Below, piece by piece: positions 51,173 to 59,941 of a stretch of 64,000 bases of DNA (positions within the stretch are counted from its first letter, which is position 1; every line of letters starts with the position of its first letter). Origin of the DNA: Planctomycetota bacterium (GTDB lineage: Bacteria > Planctomycetota > Phycisphaerae > Phycisphaerales > SM1A02); NCBI GenBank assembly GCA_022574595.1, contig JACZRS010000018.1, forward strand, positions 36,243 to 100,242, in the 5' to 3' direction. The translations under genes and the position numbers were made by a program. The notes under the pieces were generated by a model. That model was not told the origin of the DNA, made no database searches, and was given only the letters and a program-made list of their open reading frames with translations.

Positions 51173-54100
51173 TAGTGATCCTCCGAAGTACATGAATATT
51201 GCTGATCAGCATCGTCAAAATAATACGCCCAGGGCGGATCGGTTTTTGATTCAGGCTTAGTTGTAGGTTCTTCATCGGAGCTATTGGATTTGCCCTGTGT
51301 TTGTTTTAGGATTTTCTGGATAATGCGTTGTCGCTCAGTCATTGCATGTTCTCGCAGCAAACGATCCTGCTCTATGTCAAAGTATTTTGCACCTTCGATC
51401 CAAGTCTGTTCGCATCGTGCATATACACTGAGAGGGTCTTGCGACCAAATGACAAAATCTGCGTCTTTACCGACTTCGAGCGATCCGGTTCGATGGTCTA
51501 TTCGCAGCTGTATTGCAGGATTGATTGTTACAACATTAAGAGCATCATGCGGATCGAGTCCGCCGTAACGCACAGCCTTTGCTGCTTCAGTGTTCATTCT
51601 TCTCGCTAATTCGGAAGAATCAGAATTAATCGAAACCACCACCCCCACATCGTGCATAATCGCAGCGTTATAGGGAATAGCGTCCATCACCTCAACCTTA
51701 TAAGCCCACCAATCACTGAAGGTACTAGCGCCTGCGCCGTGAGCTGCGATTGCATCTGCGACTTTATAGCCTTCAAGCACATGCTGAAATGTACCGATCG
51801 TAAAACCAAAATCATCCGCCAATCGAATCAGCATAAGAATTTCATCTTGGCGATAGCTGTGGCAATGAATGAGGCGCTTGCCGTTTAATACTTCAACTAG
51901 CGTGTCTAATTCCAGATCACGCTGAGGAGGCATAGTACGATTACGCTTCTTCTTGCTTAGTGATTTGTAACGCGCCCAATCAGCTTGGTATTGCTTGGCT
52001 GCGGTAAAAGCATCGCGGATGAAAGTCTCAACACCCATGCGTGTATTTGGGTATCGAGTTTGTCTTCGAACTACATTTTCACCGAGCGCGAATTTAATAC
52101 CCCCAACCGCATCCTTTATACTCATGCCTTCTGCATCTGCTCCCCAGCGGAGTTTAATGACAGAATTCTGCCCACCAATGGGGTTTGCAGATCCGTGCAG
52201 TTGATTGGCAGCAGTAAGACCACCCGCTAACTGCCGATAGATATTTATGTCATCGGGATTGATTACATCGCCTATGCGCACTTCCGCGGTATTGGTTTGG
52301 CCGCCTTCATTTACGCCGCTGCTGATAGCTGTATGAGAATGACAGTCAATTAGACCAGGCGTTATGTGTTTTCCTGTTGCGTTTATAACTAGGGCATTCT
52401 TGGGATGTCTATTGCGCTTCGCACCAACGTAGACAATCTTCCCATCCCTGATTTCCATCTCGCTGTCCTGGATAATCTTTTTTGGTCCACTAGTCCAGAT
52501 CGTTGCATTTGTGATAATCAAATTTTGCTTAGTTGGCAACTGGGCAAATCCAAAGGCACCAAGAGGGAAAACAAGTTCATCAGGCGGCATGTGAAACTCA
52601 TCTTCTTCTTCCTCGTCCTCATCTTCTGTTTCACTCGCATCATCAATTGGCGTGTCGCTTAGTGAAATTGTAAAACCAAAACCAGCTCCATCAGGTAGAA
52701 TGCCACTGCCTGTAATTGTTTCATCCGTAATAACACCACTAAGAAGAATGAAACCATCAACATCAAAAATTTTGCCTTCAACTACAAACGAAATCTGATC
52801 TCTTTTAACGACAACTTGCATAGCTTTGATTTTCTCATCGCCAAGTGTGATGCTAATGGTCTTCTTGGTTGTATCTATTTTGAGTTCGAGTTCGATGCCT
52901 AAGCTTGTTGATAAATTAGCTGGGCCAACCATTTTGATTTTCGGTTCGCTTGAAATCTCATGTCTTGTGCCGTTGACCCATACGTCGCGGATCTTTGGCT
53001 CTTCTTCAAATAACGAACCTTCTACAACAACAAGATTGGCAGACTTACCTGATTCAATCGTCCCCAGGATATTGTCAAGCCCCAACAGTTTTGCGGGTAT
53101 CGTTGTTAATGAAGCGAGCGCCTCATCTTCTGTAAGCCCATGGAGGATTGCGTTATGAAGATTTTCATGGAAATCGCTTCGCTTCTTGAGTCTATGTGTT
53201 GTAATCGCAACAGTTGAGCCTGCATCAACTAATCGATGCAAGTTAGTTGGCGCTTGCTCCCACGTCATTAGCTGTCGCAATGACACATTTGATGCGGATG
53301 AAACTGAAGAAACATCTGGCCTCTCTGGAAATTCAAGAGGCACAATGATGGGAAACCCGAGCTTGACTATTTTCTCGAGTCTGCGGAATTCGTAACCACT
53401 ACCGAGCAAAGTAATATCGAGATTAAATTCCTTAGCAATCCTGGCGATTCTAAGTGCATTTAGCTCATCAGATACGTCAAACAAAAGCGTTTGCTTTGCA
53501 TTAGCTGCATCTTGCAAAGCAACAAGCGCATCAGCTCGAATTGGCGGCTCGTTTGATTGAGGATATTGCTCAAATACAGCTAGAGACGTTTCATGCCATT
53601 TTGTATCGTAAAGCGTTTGGCGCAGCAGCGCGATTGATCCCATAAGTGAACTGGGGTATCCACCTCTACCGCGATCAAAACCACCGGCCATCATGGCACG
53701 GGATTTATAAGCGAGCGTATCGCTGTCTTTTTCTGCTAGACAAACAACAACGCCTGTGCCACGCAAAATTCCCTTCTCGGGATATACCGCTGCGGTCGCA
53801 AAACCAAGCTCGCGAAGTTCTTTTCGCAATTCTGACGTGGGCAAAGGTTGCTCAGCAACATTCCATTGGGGGTGGATCTGCGAATTCCAATGCGAACCGG
53901 GGCTAGTCTGAGGTTTATCTAAACTGACCATTACAGCTGCATCAATCAGACCGCAGTAGACCGTAAGTCCATCGCCTGGCCAAATACGCGCTTCAGGCGG
54001 CAATGTGAGGTTCTTCCCAACCGCTTCAATAATGCCATCGCGGATGATGATAGAAGCATTCTCAATGCTTTTGCCAGGCGCGATTACGACTTTTGCGTTT

Positions 54101-54219
54101 GTGATTGCATGAGTTCGGATTTCACCGGGCCTCATGCCGTTGACAGGACCAGATTGGGCTACGCAAAGACAGCCATTAGCCGCAACCAACACATAAGCAA
54201 TTAAGGAACTTCTGAGCAT
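51172..54219 (-). CDS. Large exported tandem amidohydrolase
   Basis: 1015 residues. Signal peptide, then an N-terminal amidohydrolase-like half (about 40-420) lacking metal ligands (LIDAAVMVSLD) and a C-terminal half (about 600-975) with an intact pattern: TPGLIDCHSHTAIS, HCHSYRQDEILMLI, FQHVLEGYK and SINSDSSELARR. Between them is an acidic linker (ETEDEDEEEEDEF) and a beta domain. This two-unit form is common in planctomycetes. Substrate unknown; imidazolonepropionase-like enzymes are the nearest relatives I can name. Confidence 0.88.
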   Translation of the reverse strand: MLRSSLIAYVLVAANGCLCVAQSGPVNGMRPGEIRTHAITNAKVVIAPGKSIENASIIIRDGIIEAVGKNLTLPPEARIWPGDGLTVYCGLIDAAVMVSLDKPQTSPGSHWNSQIHPQWNVAEQPLPTSELRKELRELGFATAAVYPEKGILRGTGVVVCLAEKDSDTLAYKSRAMMAGGFDRGRGGYPSSLMGSIALLRQTLYDTKWHETSLAVFEQYPQSNEPPIRADALVALQDAANAKQTLLFDVSDELNALRIARIAKEFNLDITLLGSGYEFRRLEKIVKLGFPIIVPLEFPERPDVSSVSSASNVSLRQLMTWEQAPTNLHRLVDAGSTVAITTHRLKKRSDFHENLHNAILHGLTEDEALASLTTIPAKLLGLDNILGTIESGKSANLVVVEGSLFEEEPKIRDVWVNGTRHEISSEPKIKMVGPANLSTSLGIELELKIDTTKKTISITLGDEKIKAMQVVVKRDQISFVVEGKIFDVDGFILLSGVITDETITGSGILPDGAGFGFTISLSDTPIDDASETEDEDEEEEDEFHMPPDELVFPLGAFGFAQLPTKQNLIITNATIWTSGPKKIIQDSEMEIRDGKIVYVGAKRNRHPKNALVINATGKHITPGLIDCHSHTAISSGVNEGGQTNTAEVRIGDVINPDDINIYRQLAGGLTAANQLHGSANPIGGQNSVIKLRWGADAEGMSIKDAVGGIKFALGENVVRRQTRYPNTRMGVETFIRDAFTAAKQYQADWARYKSLSKKKRNRTMPPQRDLELDTLVEVLNGKRLIHCHSYRQDEILMLIRLADDFGFTIGTFQHVLEGYKVADAIAAHGAGASTFSDWWAYKVEVMDAIPYNAAIMHDVGVVVSINSDSSELARRMNTEAAKAVRYGGLDPHDALNVVTINPAIQLRIDHRTGSLEVGKDADFVIWSQDPLSVYARCEQTWIEGAKYFDIEQDRLLREHAMTERQRIIQKILKQTQGKSNSSDEEPTTKPESKTDPPWAYYFDDADQQYSCTSEDH

Positions 54220-54578
54220 TCTTTTTAGGCTCCAAGAAATCGAATCTATTGCCGATCACCGCGATCGGGCTAGATAGTCCATTTGAGAGCAAACACCACA
54301 ATAAAACAACCATCATCTGTGGGTGATTCCAAAAAAAATCTCTAATTGAAAATTAGGGGGGATCTATACGGTTTTCTAAGCTAGCTCAAGTGCTATCAAA
54401 AGCCTTAAGACGCACGTTTGCGCGCGCAAACGCGTACCACCCTTGGATAAAATTTTCATTTTTTTTTCACGATTTACACGCGATGCGCAAGGTTTTTTCG
54501 CCAGACGTACACATTTGCGCGCGCAAATCGCGCCTTTCGCCCAAGGTTAAACGGCTTACTTTTTTGGAGACACAAACC
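54220..54578. promoter_or_regulatory. Upstream region of the phage-head cluster with two palindromes
   Basis: Palindromes CGTTTGCGCGCGCAAACG (54415-54432) and ATTTGCGCGCGCAAAT (54513-54528), 98 bp apart, share a TTTGCGCGCGCAAA core. An open frame runs through the region but its translation is not portal-like. The divergent amidohydrolase promoter also lies here. Confidence 0.6.
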
Positions 54579-56123
54579 GTGGGATACCAACTTTCCCCTT
54601 TCAAACCAATCTCGCTTCATGATGATCTGCTGGATCTTTTAATCCAGCAGCATGAAAACATCACCCTCCCTCGCCTTGAGAGATTATGGAAATATTACCG
54701 TAACGCTCTTGCGGAACCTGATAGTGCAGGCGGATCAAGCAACGCACCAGCGCAACAGGTTGGTTTACCACCACGATTAGTTCATAATCATCTAAGTGAT
54801 CAAGACGATCGGTTCAAACGCGAAATCGTCATTGAAAACGACATCGCCTGGCGAATTCACACGCTTGTGGACTTCATGTTCCCCAAAGCGCCCAAGATTG
54901 TAAGTAAAGCCCGTAACACTGATAAACGATATGTTATTGAAGCAATTCTCCAATCAATATTCGATGCCAATGAGGGCGTTGCTCTTTGGCAAGATGCTGC
55001 ACTGTTGGGATCAATCTACGGCCACGTTGACTTCTTAATTAATACCAGCGGGCTATCTCAAATTGCATCATTCAAAGCATCGGCCACATCCAAAAATGCG
55101 CATTCGCCCGGGGTCGTCCCGTCTAACCCATCGACTATCGATCTTGCTGCGCGGGTAGCGTCGAATATCCACATCGAGACGGTAGAGGCGCCCCGGGCGA
55201 TTGCGCTTCTTAGTCAAACTGACTATCGCAAAGTGGTTGCATACATAATTCACTATCAGCAATACACCAATGAAATTCAGCGCGGCAGTTTACTTACTCG
55301 TCTTTCTCGCGCTATTACTCCGCGCTTCGGATCTCAATTGCAACGATCTTCGATCAGTATTACGGAGATTTATTCAGCCACTCATTTTCAGCGTTATGAA
55401 GATGGTGAACTAGTCGCAGAATCACCAAATCGTCTAGGAGTAATTCCTGTAGTACATGTGCAGAACCTTAGTCAGCCTCTTTACTATGAGGGGCTAAGTG
55501 ATGTTGAACCCCTGATCCCGCTTCAAGATGAACTAAATACACGTTTGTCGGATCGCGCAAACAGAGTCACCATGCAAAGCTTCCGCATGTGGTTAGGTAA
55601 AGGGCTTGAAGGTTTTGCAGATCGGCCCATCGGCCCTGGACAAATGTGGATGACAGACAATTTAGACGCATCGATCGAAGCATTTGGTGGCGATGCAGAT
55701 AGTCCCAGTGAAACAGCTCACCTAGAAGATCTTAGAGAAGCTCTTGACAAGACTTCAGGCGTAACCCCCGCAGCAGCGGGACACATTAAAGCCAAAGTTG
55801 GAAATTTAAGCTCAGAAAACGCACTTCGAATTTCGCTTATGGGAACTATCGCCAAGGTAAATCGAAAGCGCGTGACATATGGAGCTGGAATCGAAAAGCT
55901 CTGTGATCTGATCCTACATGCACTTAATGTGTACGGAATCTTCCCAACAGATCAATTAGATAGACAAGTCGAGGTCGTTTGGGCTGATGCGTTACCCATT
56001 GATGAATCAAGGCGCTTGGCAGATGCATTAGCAAAATCCCAGCTTGGCGTTCCGCTTGATGTGCTTAGAGCGGAACTGGGATACACCGACGAAAAACCTG
56101 TCAAGGCGCTATCAGCCAGCTGA
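54579..56123 (+). CDS. Phage portal protein (Gp6/SPP1-like)
   Basis: 514 residues from the GTG at 54579 with GGAG 9 bases before. HENITLPRLERLWKYYRNALA at the N-terminus, then a middle with IPVVHVQNLSQPLYYEGLSDVEPLIPLQDELNTRLSDRANRVTMQSFRMWLGKG and the helical DLREALDKTSGVTPAAAGHIKAK.NLSSENALRISLMGTIAKVNRKR, are typical of portals that form the DNA gate in tailed-phage heads. Followed by scaffold-like and capsid genes in normal phage order. A terminase is missing upstream. Confidence 0.85.
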   Translation: MGYQLSPFKPISLHDDLLDLLIQQHENITLPRLERLWKYYRNALAEPDSAGGSSNAPAQQVGLPPRLVHNHLSDQDDRFKREIVIENDIAWRIHTLVDFMFPKAPKIVSKARNTDKRYVIEAILQSIFDANEGVALWQDAALLGSIYGHVDFLINTSGLSQIASFKASATSKNAHSPGVVPSNPSTIDLAARVASNIHIETVEAPRAIALLSQTDYRKVVAYIIHYQQYTNEIQRGSLLTRLSRAITPRFGSQLQRSSISITEIYSATHFQRYEDGELVAESPNRLGVIPVVHVQNLSQPLYYEGLSDVEPLIPLQDELNTRLSDRANRVTMQSFRMWLGKGLEGFADRPIGPGQMWMTDNLDASIEAFGGDADSPSETAHLEDLREALDKTSGVTPAAAGHIKAKVGNLSSENALRISLMGTIAKVNRKRVTYGAGIEKLCDLILHALNVYGIFPTDQLDRQVEVVWADALPIDESRRLADALAKSQLGVPLDVLRAELGYTDEKPVKALSAS

Positions 56124-56153
56124 TCTAAACAAACATTGTAAAAGGAAACAACC

Positions 56154-56717
56154 ATGACTCAGGATAGTAAAATAACACCACCCGACTCTGATTTGCGCGA
56201 AGGTGCAGATTCAATCCCTACCCAGCAGCAAGCTGAAGACGTTGCCAATGAAGCGCAAGCTAATGATCGATTAGTTCCGGTTTCAGAGGCGAAGAAATAT
56301 CGCAAGCGCGCTCAAGCTGCGGAAAAAATTCTCGAAGATCTCAAACAAGAGATAACGGAAAAAAATCTGCGATTGCAGGAAAATGAGCAACTAATAAACG
56401 ACATGGTGCATCGTCAGCTAATAGATGAATTGTTGGTTGATTCGCAGGCAATTGATTTAGATGCTACGCGACTGCTAACTGAACTGGCTCTTGCGGAAAT
56501 GCAGGAGCCTGATATCGAGCAGGCAGTTGCGGATCTACGCAATCGTAAGCCACTACTTTTTAGAGCGACGCAAGAGATCGCTGCTTCATTGGGACCGAAG
56601 GGCCAAACGCTTGAGTCGCAACAGCCTCGGCTATTAGAGCAGGCTGCAACCGAAGCGCACTCCACAGGTAGCCGCACAGCTTTAATGCGTTACTTGCGGT
56701 TGCGACGCCAGAAATAA
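56154..56717 (+). CDS. Scaffold-like coiled-coil protein
   Basis: 187 residues. VPVSEAKKYRKRAQAAEKILEDLKQEITEKNLRLQENEQLINDM is a coiled coil as in phage scaffolding proteins, followed by an acidic helical end. Its place between portal and capsid genes supports the role. No protease motif is visible. AAAGGA precedes the ATG. Confidence 0.7.
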   Translation: MTQDSKITPPDSDLREGADSIPTQQQAEDVANEAQANDRLVPVSEAKKYRKRAQAAEKILEDLKQEITEKNLRLQENEQLINDMVHRQLIDELLVDSQAIDLDATRLLTELALAEMQEPDIEQAVADLRNRKPLLFRATQEIAASLGPKGQTLESQQPRLLEQAATEAHSTGSRTALMRYLRLRRQK

Positions 56718-56819
56718 GGCAATCCCAATAGACCTCGCAGCAGTCTAGCTGCACGCGTTTTAGCCGTAGCGTCGGCAGTAAACTTTCTTAACAAGTCAAA
56801 CTTAATTGGAGAATTAATA

Positions 56820-57992
56820 ATGCCATTTATTGGTAAAACAACTTACTCTGCTGGCTCTTCATTACCGGAGCTTGCTGAAGATGTCAGCGACATCATCGGT
56901 CTTGTCAGTCCACATGAAACTCCTTTGCTGGATCACATAGGTGATGCGCAGGCTCCAGCCCTGAGCACGGTACACGAATGGCTGGAGGACACGCTTTTGC
57001 CGAATACTGATGCGATAAATGATACAGTGTTTGGCGATGCTGCTACTGACACGGTTTTCACTGTAGATAACGGCGACCGCTTCCAAATCGGTGATCAGAT
57101 CAAACTTCAAGGCAAAGACGAGGTCATGCTCGTTACTGGCATCAGTTCGAATGATCTAACGGTAGTTCGTCAATACGGCAGCAGCCCATCGTCATCACTT
57201 GCTGATAACGACGTTATCTCAATCCTGGGTAATGCTGCACTTGAAGGTGATGATGCGCCAACAACTCGTTTTACAAACCGAGTTCGCAAACAGAATTACA
57301 CGCAAATTTTCACCGCTTCAGTCGAAGTTTCTGGTAGTCAACTCGCAGCTCAAGCTCTTGGGCTGGATGATGAAATGGACTACCAAAAGCAGGAGCGTCT
57401 GCGTGAATTATTGCGCGATCTGGAAAACTGTGTGGTCAATGGTTACGCAGCTGCTAGTAATCCGGAAGGTAATAGCTCTACTCGACGAACCATGCGCGGA
57501 ATCATTGCATCTATGACCACAAATATATTTCAGCCAAATGTTGGCGATATTCCTGCTGGTGATGGAGCTGGCAATGATGAACTTAATGAAGCGGTGCTTA
57601 ATGCAGCTCTTCGAGAAATTTGGGATCAAAGCTCCGGCACAATTGACACAATTCTTTGTGGTGGTCTGCAAAAGCGCAGGATCAACGGCTTCATCTCCTC
57701 CACGCAAAGGTTCATCGATCACGAAACCAAGTTCAGTTCGCTTGTTGATATTTACGAGTCGGACTTTGGTGTGTGTCGTGTGATCATGAGCCGGTGGGTT
57801 CCTCAGGACACCGTCTTGTTGCTAGATAGCTCACGCATTGATGTCTTGCCCTTGTCTGGTCGGCATTTCCACTTCAAGCCACTCGCCAGTTCCGGCGATG
57901 CCGAAACTGGACAGGTCATAGGTGAGTACACCATGGAATTTCGAAACGAAAATGCACATGCAACGATCGATGGTCTTTCGATCGCAGTCTAG
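56820..57992 (+). CDS. Major capsid protein (DUF5309 / HK97-type)
   Basis: 390 residues. N-terminus LAEDVSDIIGLVSPHETPLLDHIGDAQAPALSTVHEWLEDTL, the central RKQNYTQIFTASVEVSGSQLAAQALG and C-terminal IYESDFGVCRVIMSRWVPQDTVLLLDSSRIDVLPL match the SU10-like capsid family DUF5309. The family has the HK97 fold. An inserted beta region (TVDNGDRFQIGDQIKL) is also typical. Highest-confidence member of the cluster. Confidence 0.9.
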   Translation: MPFIGKTTYSAGSSLPELAEDVSDIIGLVSPHETPLLDHIGDAQAPALSTVHEWLEDTLLPNTDAINDTVFGDAATDTVFTVDNGDRFQIGDQIKLQGKDEVMLVTGISSNDLTVVRQYGSSPSSSLADNDVISILGNAALEGDDAPTTRFTNRVRKQNYTQIFTASVEVSGSQLAAQALGLDDEMDYQKQERLRELLRDLENCVVNGYAAASNPEGNSSTRRTMRGIIASMTTNIFQPNVGDIPAGDGAGNDELNEAVLNAALREIWDQSSGTIDTILCGGLQKRRINGFISSTQRFIDHETKFSSLVDIYESDFGVCRVIMSRWVPQDTVLLLDSSRIDVLPLSGRHFHFKPLASSGDAETGQVIGEYTMEFRNENAHATIDGLSIAV

Positions 57993-58097
57993 TCCTCTCT
58001 CTCCTCCCGTCACCGGCTGGCGATATAAAAGTCGTCAGCCGGTTTTAGCCTCGATTTGTTTACGAAAAACTGAATTTGATTTAGAAGGGCATGTGTT

Positions 58098-58736
58098 ATG
58101 GCTTTAATTGATGATAGAGATCTCTTGATCCACGAACCAAGTTTATTTCTTGATGCAAGTAGTGTTGCAACTAGCGTTTTGTCTGCGACAGACGGCATTG
58201 TCTCAAGCGGTACGCTTTTTAGCTCTAGTTCTGATTTTGAAACGCCAGGCATTGAATTCGGGTACGTTGTGGTTGTAAATGGCGAAGCTCTTGAGGTAAT
58301 AAGCCGAACAGATCAAAATAAAATAGTAGTTTCCAAGCCGCGTTTATTATCTACTGACACTGAAATTGAACCTGATACTGGATCTTCATTGAATCTTGAA
58401 GTGCTTACATTTGCTCGCTTGATCGCAGAAGTCCAGGCGTGGGTTCTTGGCGCTTTTGGTATTGACGCATCTGATCCTGTTACACCTCTGGATGAAACCG
58501 CGATTTTAAATCCTGAGGAAGTGGAATCGTTGATCGCATTACGCACACTGGCTCGCGCCTTTGCCGCAGCTTCTGCAATAGCTCCAACAGATTCATCCTT
58601 GTCACAACGTGCTACTTTGTATGCTGGCCTTGCTGCTGAAGCGCGCAGGCAAACCAAGGCTGTAATAGATCTTGATGGAGATGGTATTGCCGACGCAACA
58701 CGTCATCTTGACGTTGTTTCATTAAAGCGCAGCTAA
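58098..58736 (+). CDS. Head-completion/connector-like protein
   Basis: 212 residues. Ser/Asp-rich N-terminal half with strands (SATDGIVSSGTLFSSSSDFE, FGYVVVVNGEALEVISRT), then helices (LRTLARAFAAASAIAPTDSSLSQRATLYAGLAAEARRQTKAV). The helical half resembles head-tail connectors by architecture. Named from its place after the capsid gene; no sequence family is certain. Confidence 0.55.
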   Translation: MALIDDRDLLIHEPSLFLDASSVATSVLSATDGIVSSGTLFSSSSDFETPGIEFGYVVVVNGEALEVISRTDQNKIVVSKPRLLSTDTEIEPDTGSSLNLEVLTFARLIAEVQAWVLGAFGIDASDPVTPLDETAILNPEEVESLIALRTLARAFAAASAIAPTDSSLSQRATLYAGLAAEARRQTKAVIDLDGDGIADATRHLDVVSLKRS

Positions 58737-58766
58737 TCCCTTTTTTTCGAGAAGTAAAAGCAAACT

Positions 58767-59036
58767 ATGGATGGATCATTGACAGCCCTCACTCAGTTCG
58801 GAGCAGCAGGTCTCATCGGCGTGCTATGGATTCTTGAGCGTAGACACGCAGCTGTACGTGATCGCCAACTTGATGAGGCTCATCGCAAGATTGTCACTTC
58901 AGAGCGAGACCTAGAAGCACTACTTAATGTGGTCAAGGAGAACACCAAAGCTATAAATACGCTCCATCAGAGCCAAATACACTTGATATCAATGCTTGAG
59001 CGTATGTTGCCAAGGGCATCAAATGATGCTGCCTAG
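58767..59036 (+). CDS. Holin-like small membrane protein
   Basis: 89 residues. One N-terminal helix (ALTQFGAAGLIGVLWILE), then a charged coiled coil (DRQLDEAHRKIVTSERDLEALLNVVKENTKAI). Similar proteins accompany phage structural genes, sometimes as holins or tape-associated factors. The function here is not proven. Confidence 0.6.
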   Translation: MDGSLTALTQFGAAGLIGVLWILERRHAAVRDRQLDEAHRKIVTSERDLEALLNVVKENTKAINTLHQSQIHLISMLERMLPRASNDAA

Positions 59037-59081
59037 ATGAGCTGATGCAGCCATCTGCTTATAATATGGTATCTTGTAAGT

Positions 59082-59630
59082 ATGCAGAGAGTTGACAGGC
59101 TTGTATTTGGGTTTGTAGCCATAGTGCTGGTTGGGCTAATCGGGCTTTACGGATGCGTCGAGCAGATTATCACGCAAGAGCCACTACCAAACGCTCCCGT
59201 TACTGTGGGCGATGAGGCTATTGAGGCAACAACTCCAACAGATGGCCCTTGGCCGTTTAGGCCTACTCGGCTTCGAATTCATCCACTTACGCAGGTCATC
59301 ATGGATGAAAAAACCAATGAACCAGTCATCGAAGTTCGCATAGAGTTTATTGATCCTTATGGTCACACCACAAAAGGCGTTGGCCAGATCCGCGTAGACC
59401 TTTTAGCTGAAAAAGGATCAAAGAACGCGGAAGAACCAATTGCTATTTGGTCTCGAGATTTGCGTGATCTGGAAATTAACCTGGAATATTATGATGAGGT
59501 AACTCAAACTTACCTATTTCGACTAAGTCTTCAAGGCAAGGAATTGCCTGCTAATTCCAGGATTAATGCTTATTACCTTGCGGCAGATGGGCTTCGTCTT
59601 GAAGCTAATCTTCAGCTACAGCAGAACTAG
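59082..59630 (+). CDS. Exported lipoprotein-like protein
   Basis: 182 residues. Hydrophobic start VFGFVAIVLVGLIGLYGCVE with a lipobox-like LYGC at about 25. Mature part beta-rich (IEVRIEFIDPYGHTTKGVGQIRVDLLAE). It is in the same direction and close to the phage-head genes (45-bp gap) but typical of planctomycete exported proteins. It may be the last gene of the cluster or a host gene. Confidence 0.65.
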   Translation: MQRVDRLVFGFVAIVLVGLIGLYGCVEQIITQEPLPNAPVTVGDEAIEATTPTDGPWPFRPTRLRIHPLTQVIMDEKTNEPVIEVRIEFIDPYGHTTKGVGQIRVDLLAEKGSKNAEEPIAIWSRDLRDLEINLEYYDEVTQTYLFRLSLQGKELPANSRINAYYLAADGLRLEANLQLQQN

Positions 59631-59646
59631 TTTGACGGTTAAGAAA

Positions 59647-59901
59647 CTAATCCAACTGCTCAATAACGCTATAACGATCTAGGTTCAGAACGACGATTTC
59701 GCCATCATCTAAACGAAGTTCAAGGCGATCAATCCAAAGTTGATCATCCTTAGAATGAGCAAACCACGAGCCGGTCTTGGCCTGCTGATATCTAGAGATT
59801 TCTCCCTCGACAGAGTTAGTCCAAACTTTATCGCGGTGAGGTAGTTGCTGAGTTACCCTTACGCGTGATCCAGGAGATAGTGGTTTTGCGAAAAGTGCCA
59901 T
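59647..59901 (-). CDS. Small conserved protein, unknown
   Basis: 84 residues, beta-rich (SRVRVTQQLPHRDKVWTNSVEGEISRYQQAKTGSW, LRLDDGEIVVLNLDRYSVIE). SH3-like barrel appearance. Convergent with the lipoprotein gene. Function unknown. Confidence 0.65.
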   Translation of the reverse strand: MALFAKPLSPGSRVRVTQQLPHRDKVWTNSVEGEISRYQQAKTGSWFAHSKDDQLWIDRLELRLDDGEIVVLNLDRYSVIEQLD

Positions 59902-59941
59902 GTGTGGACTTTATCAAATTATGATGGTTGTTGCGCAAACT

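Noticed and set aside
54390..54578. Longer portal start
   Set aside because: The extra 63 residues come from the palindrome-rich promoter region and are not portal-like; the GTG at 54579 has a good ribosome-binding site.
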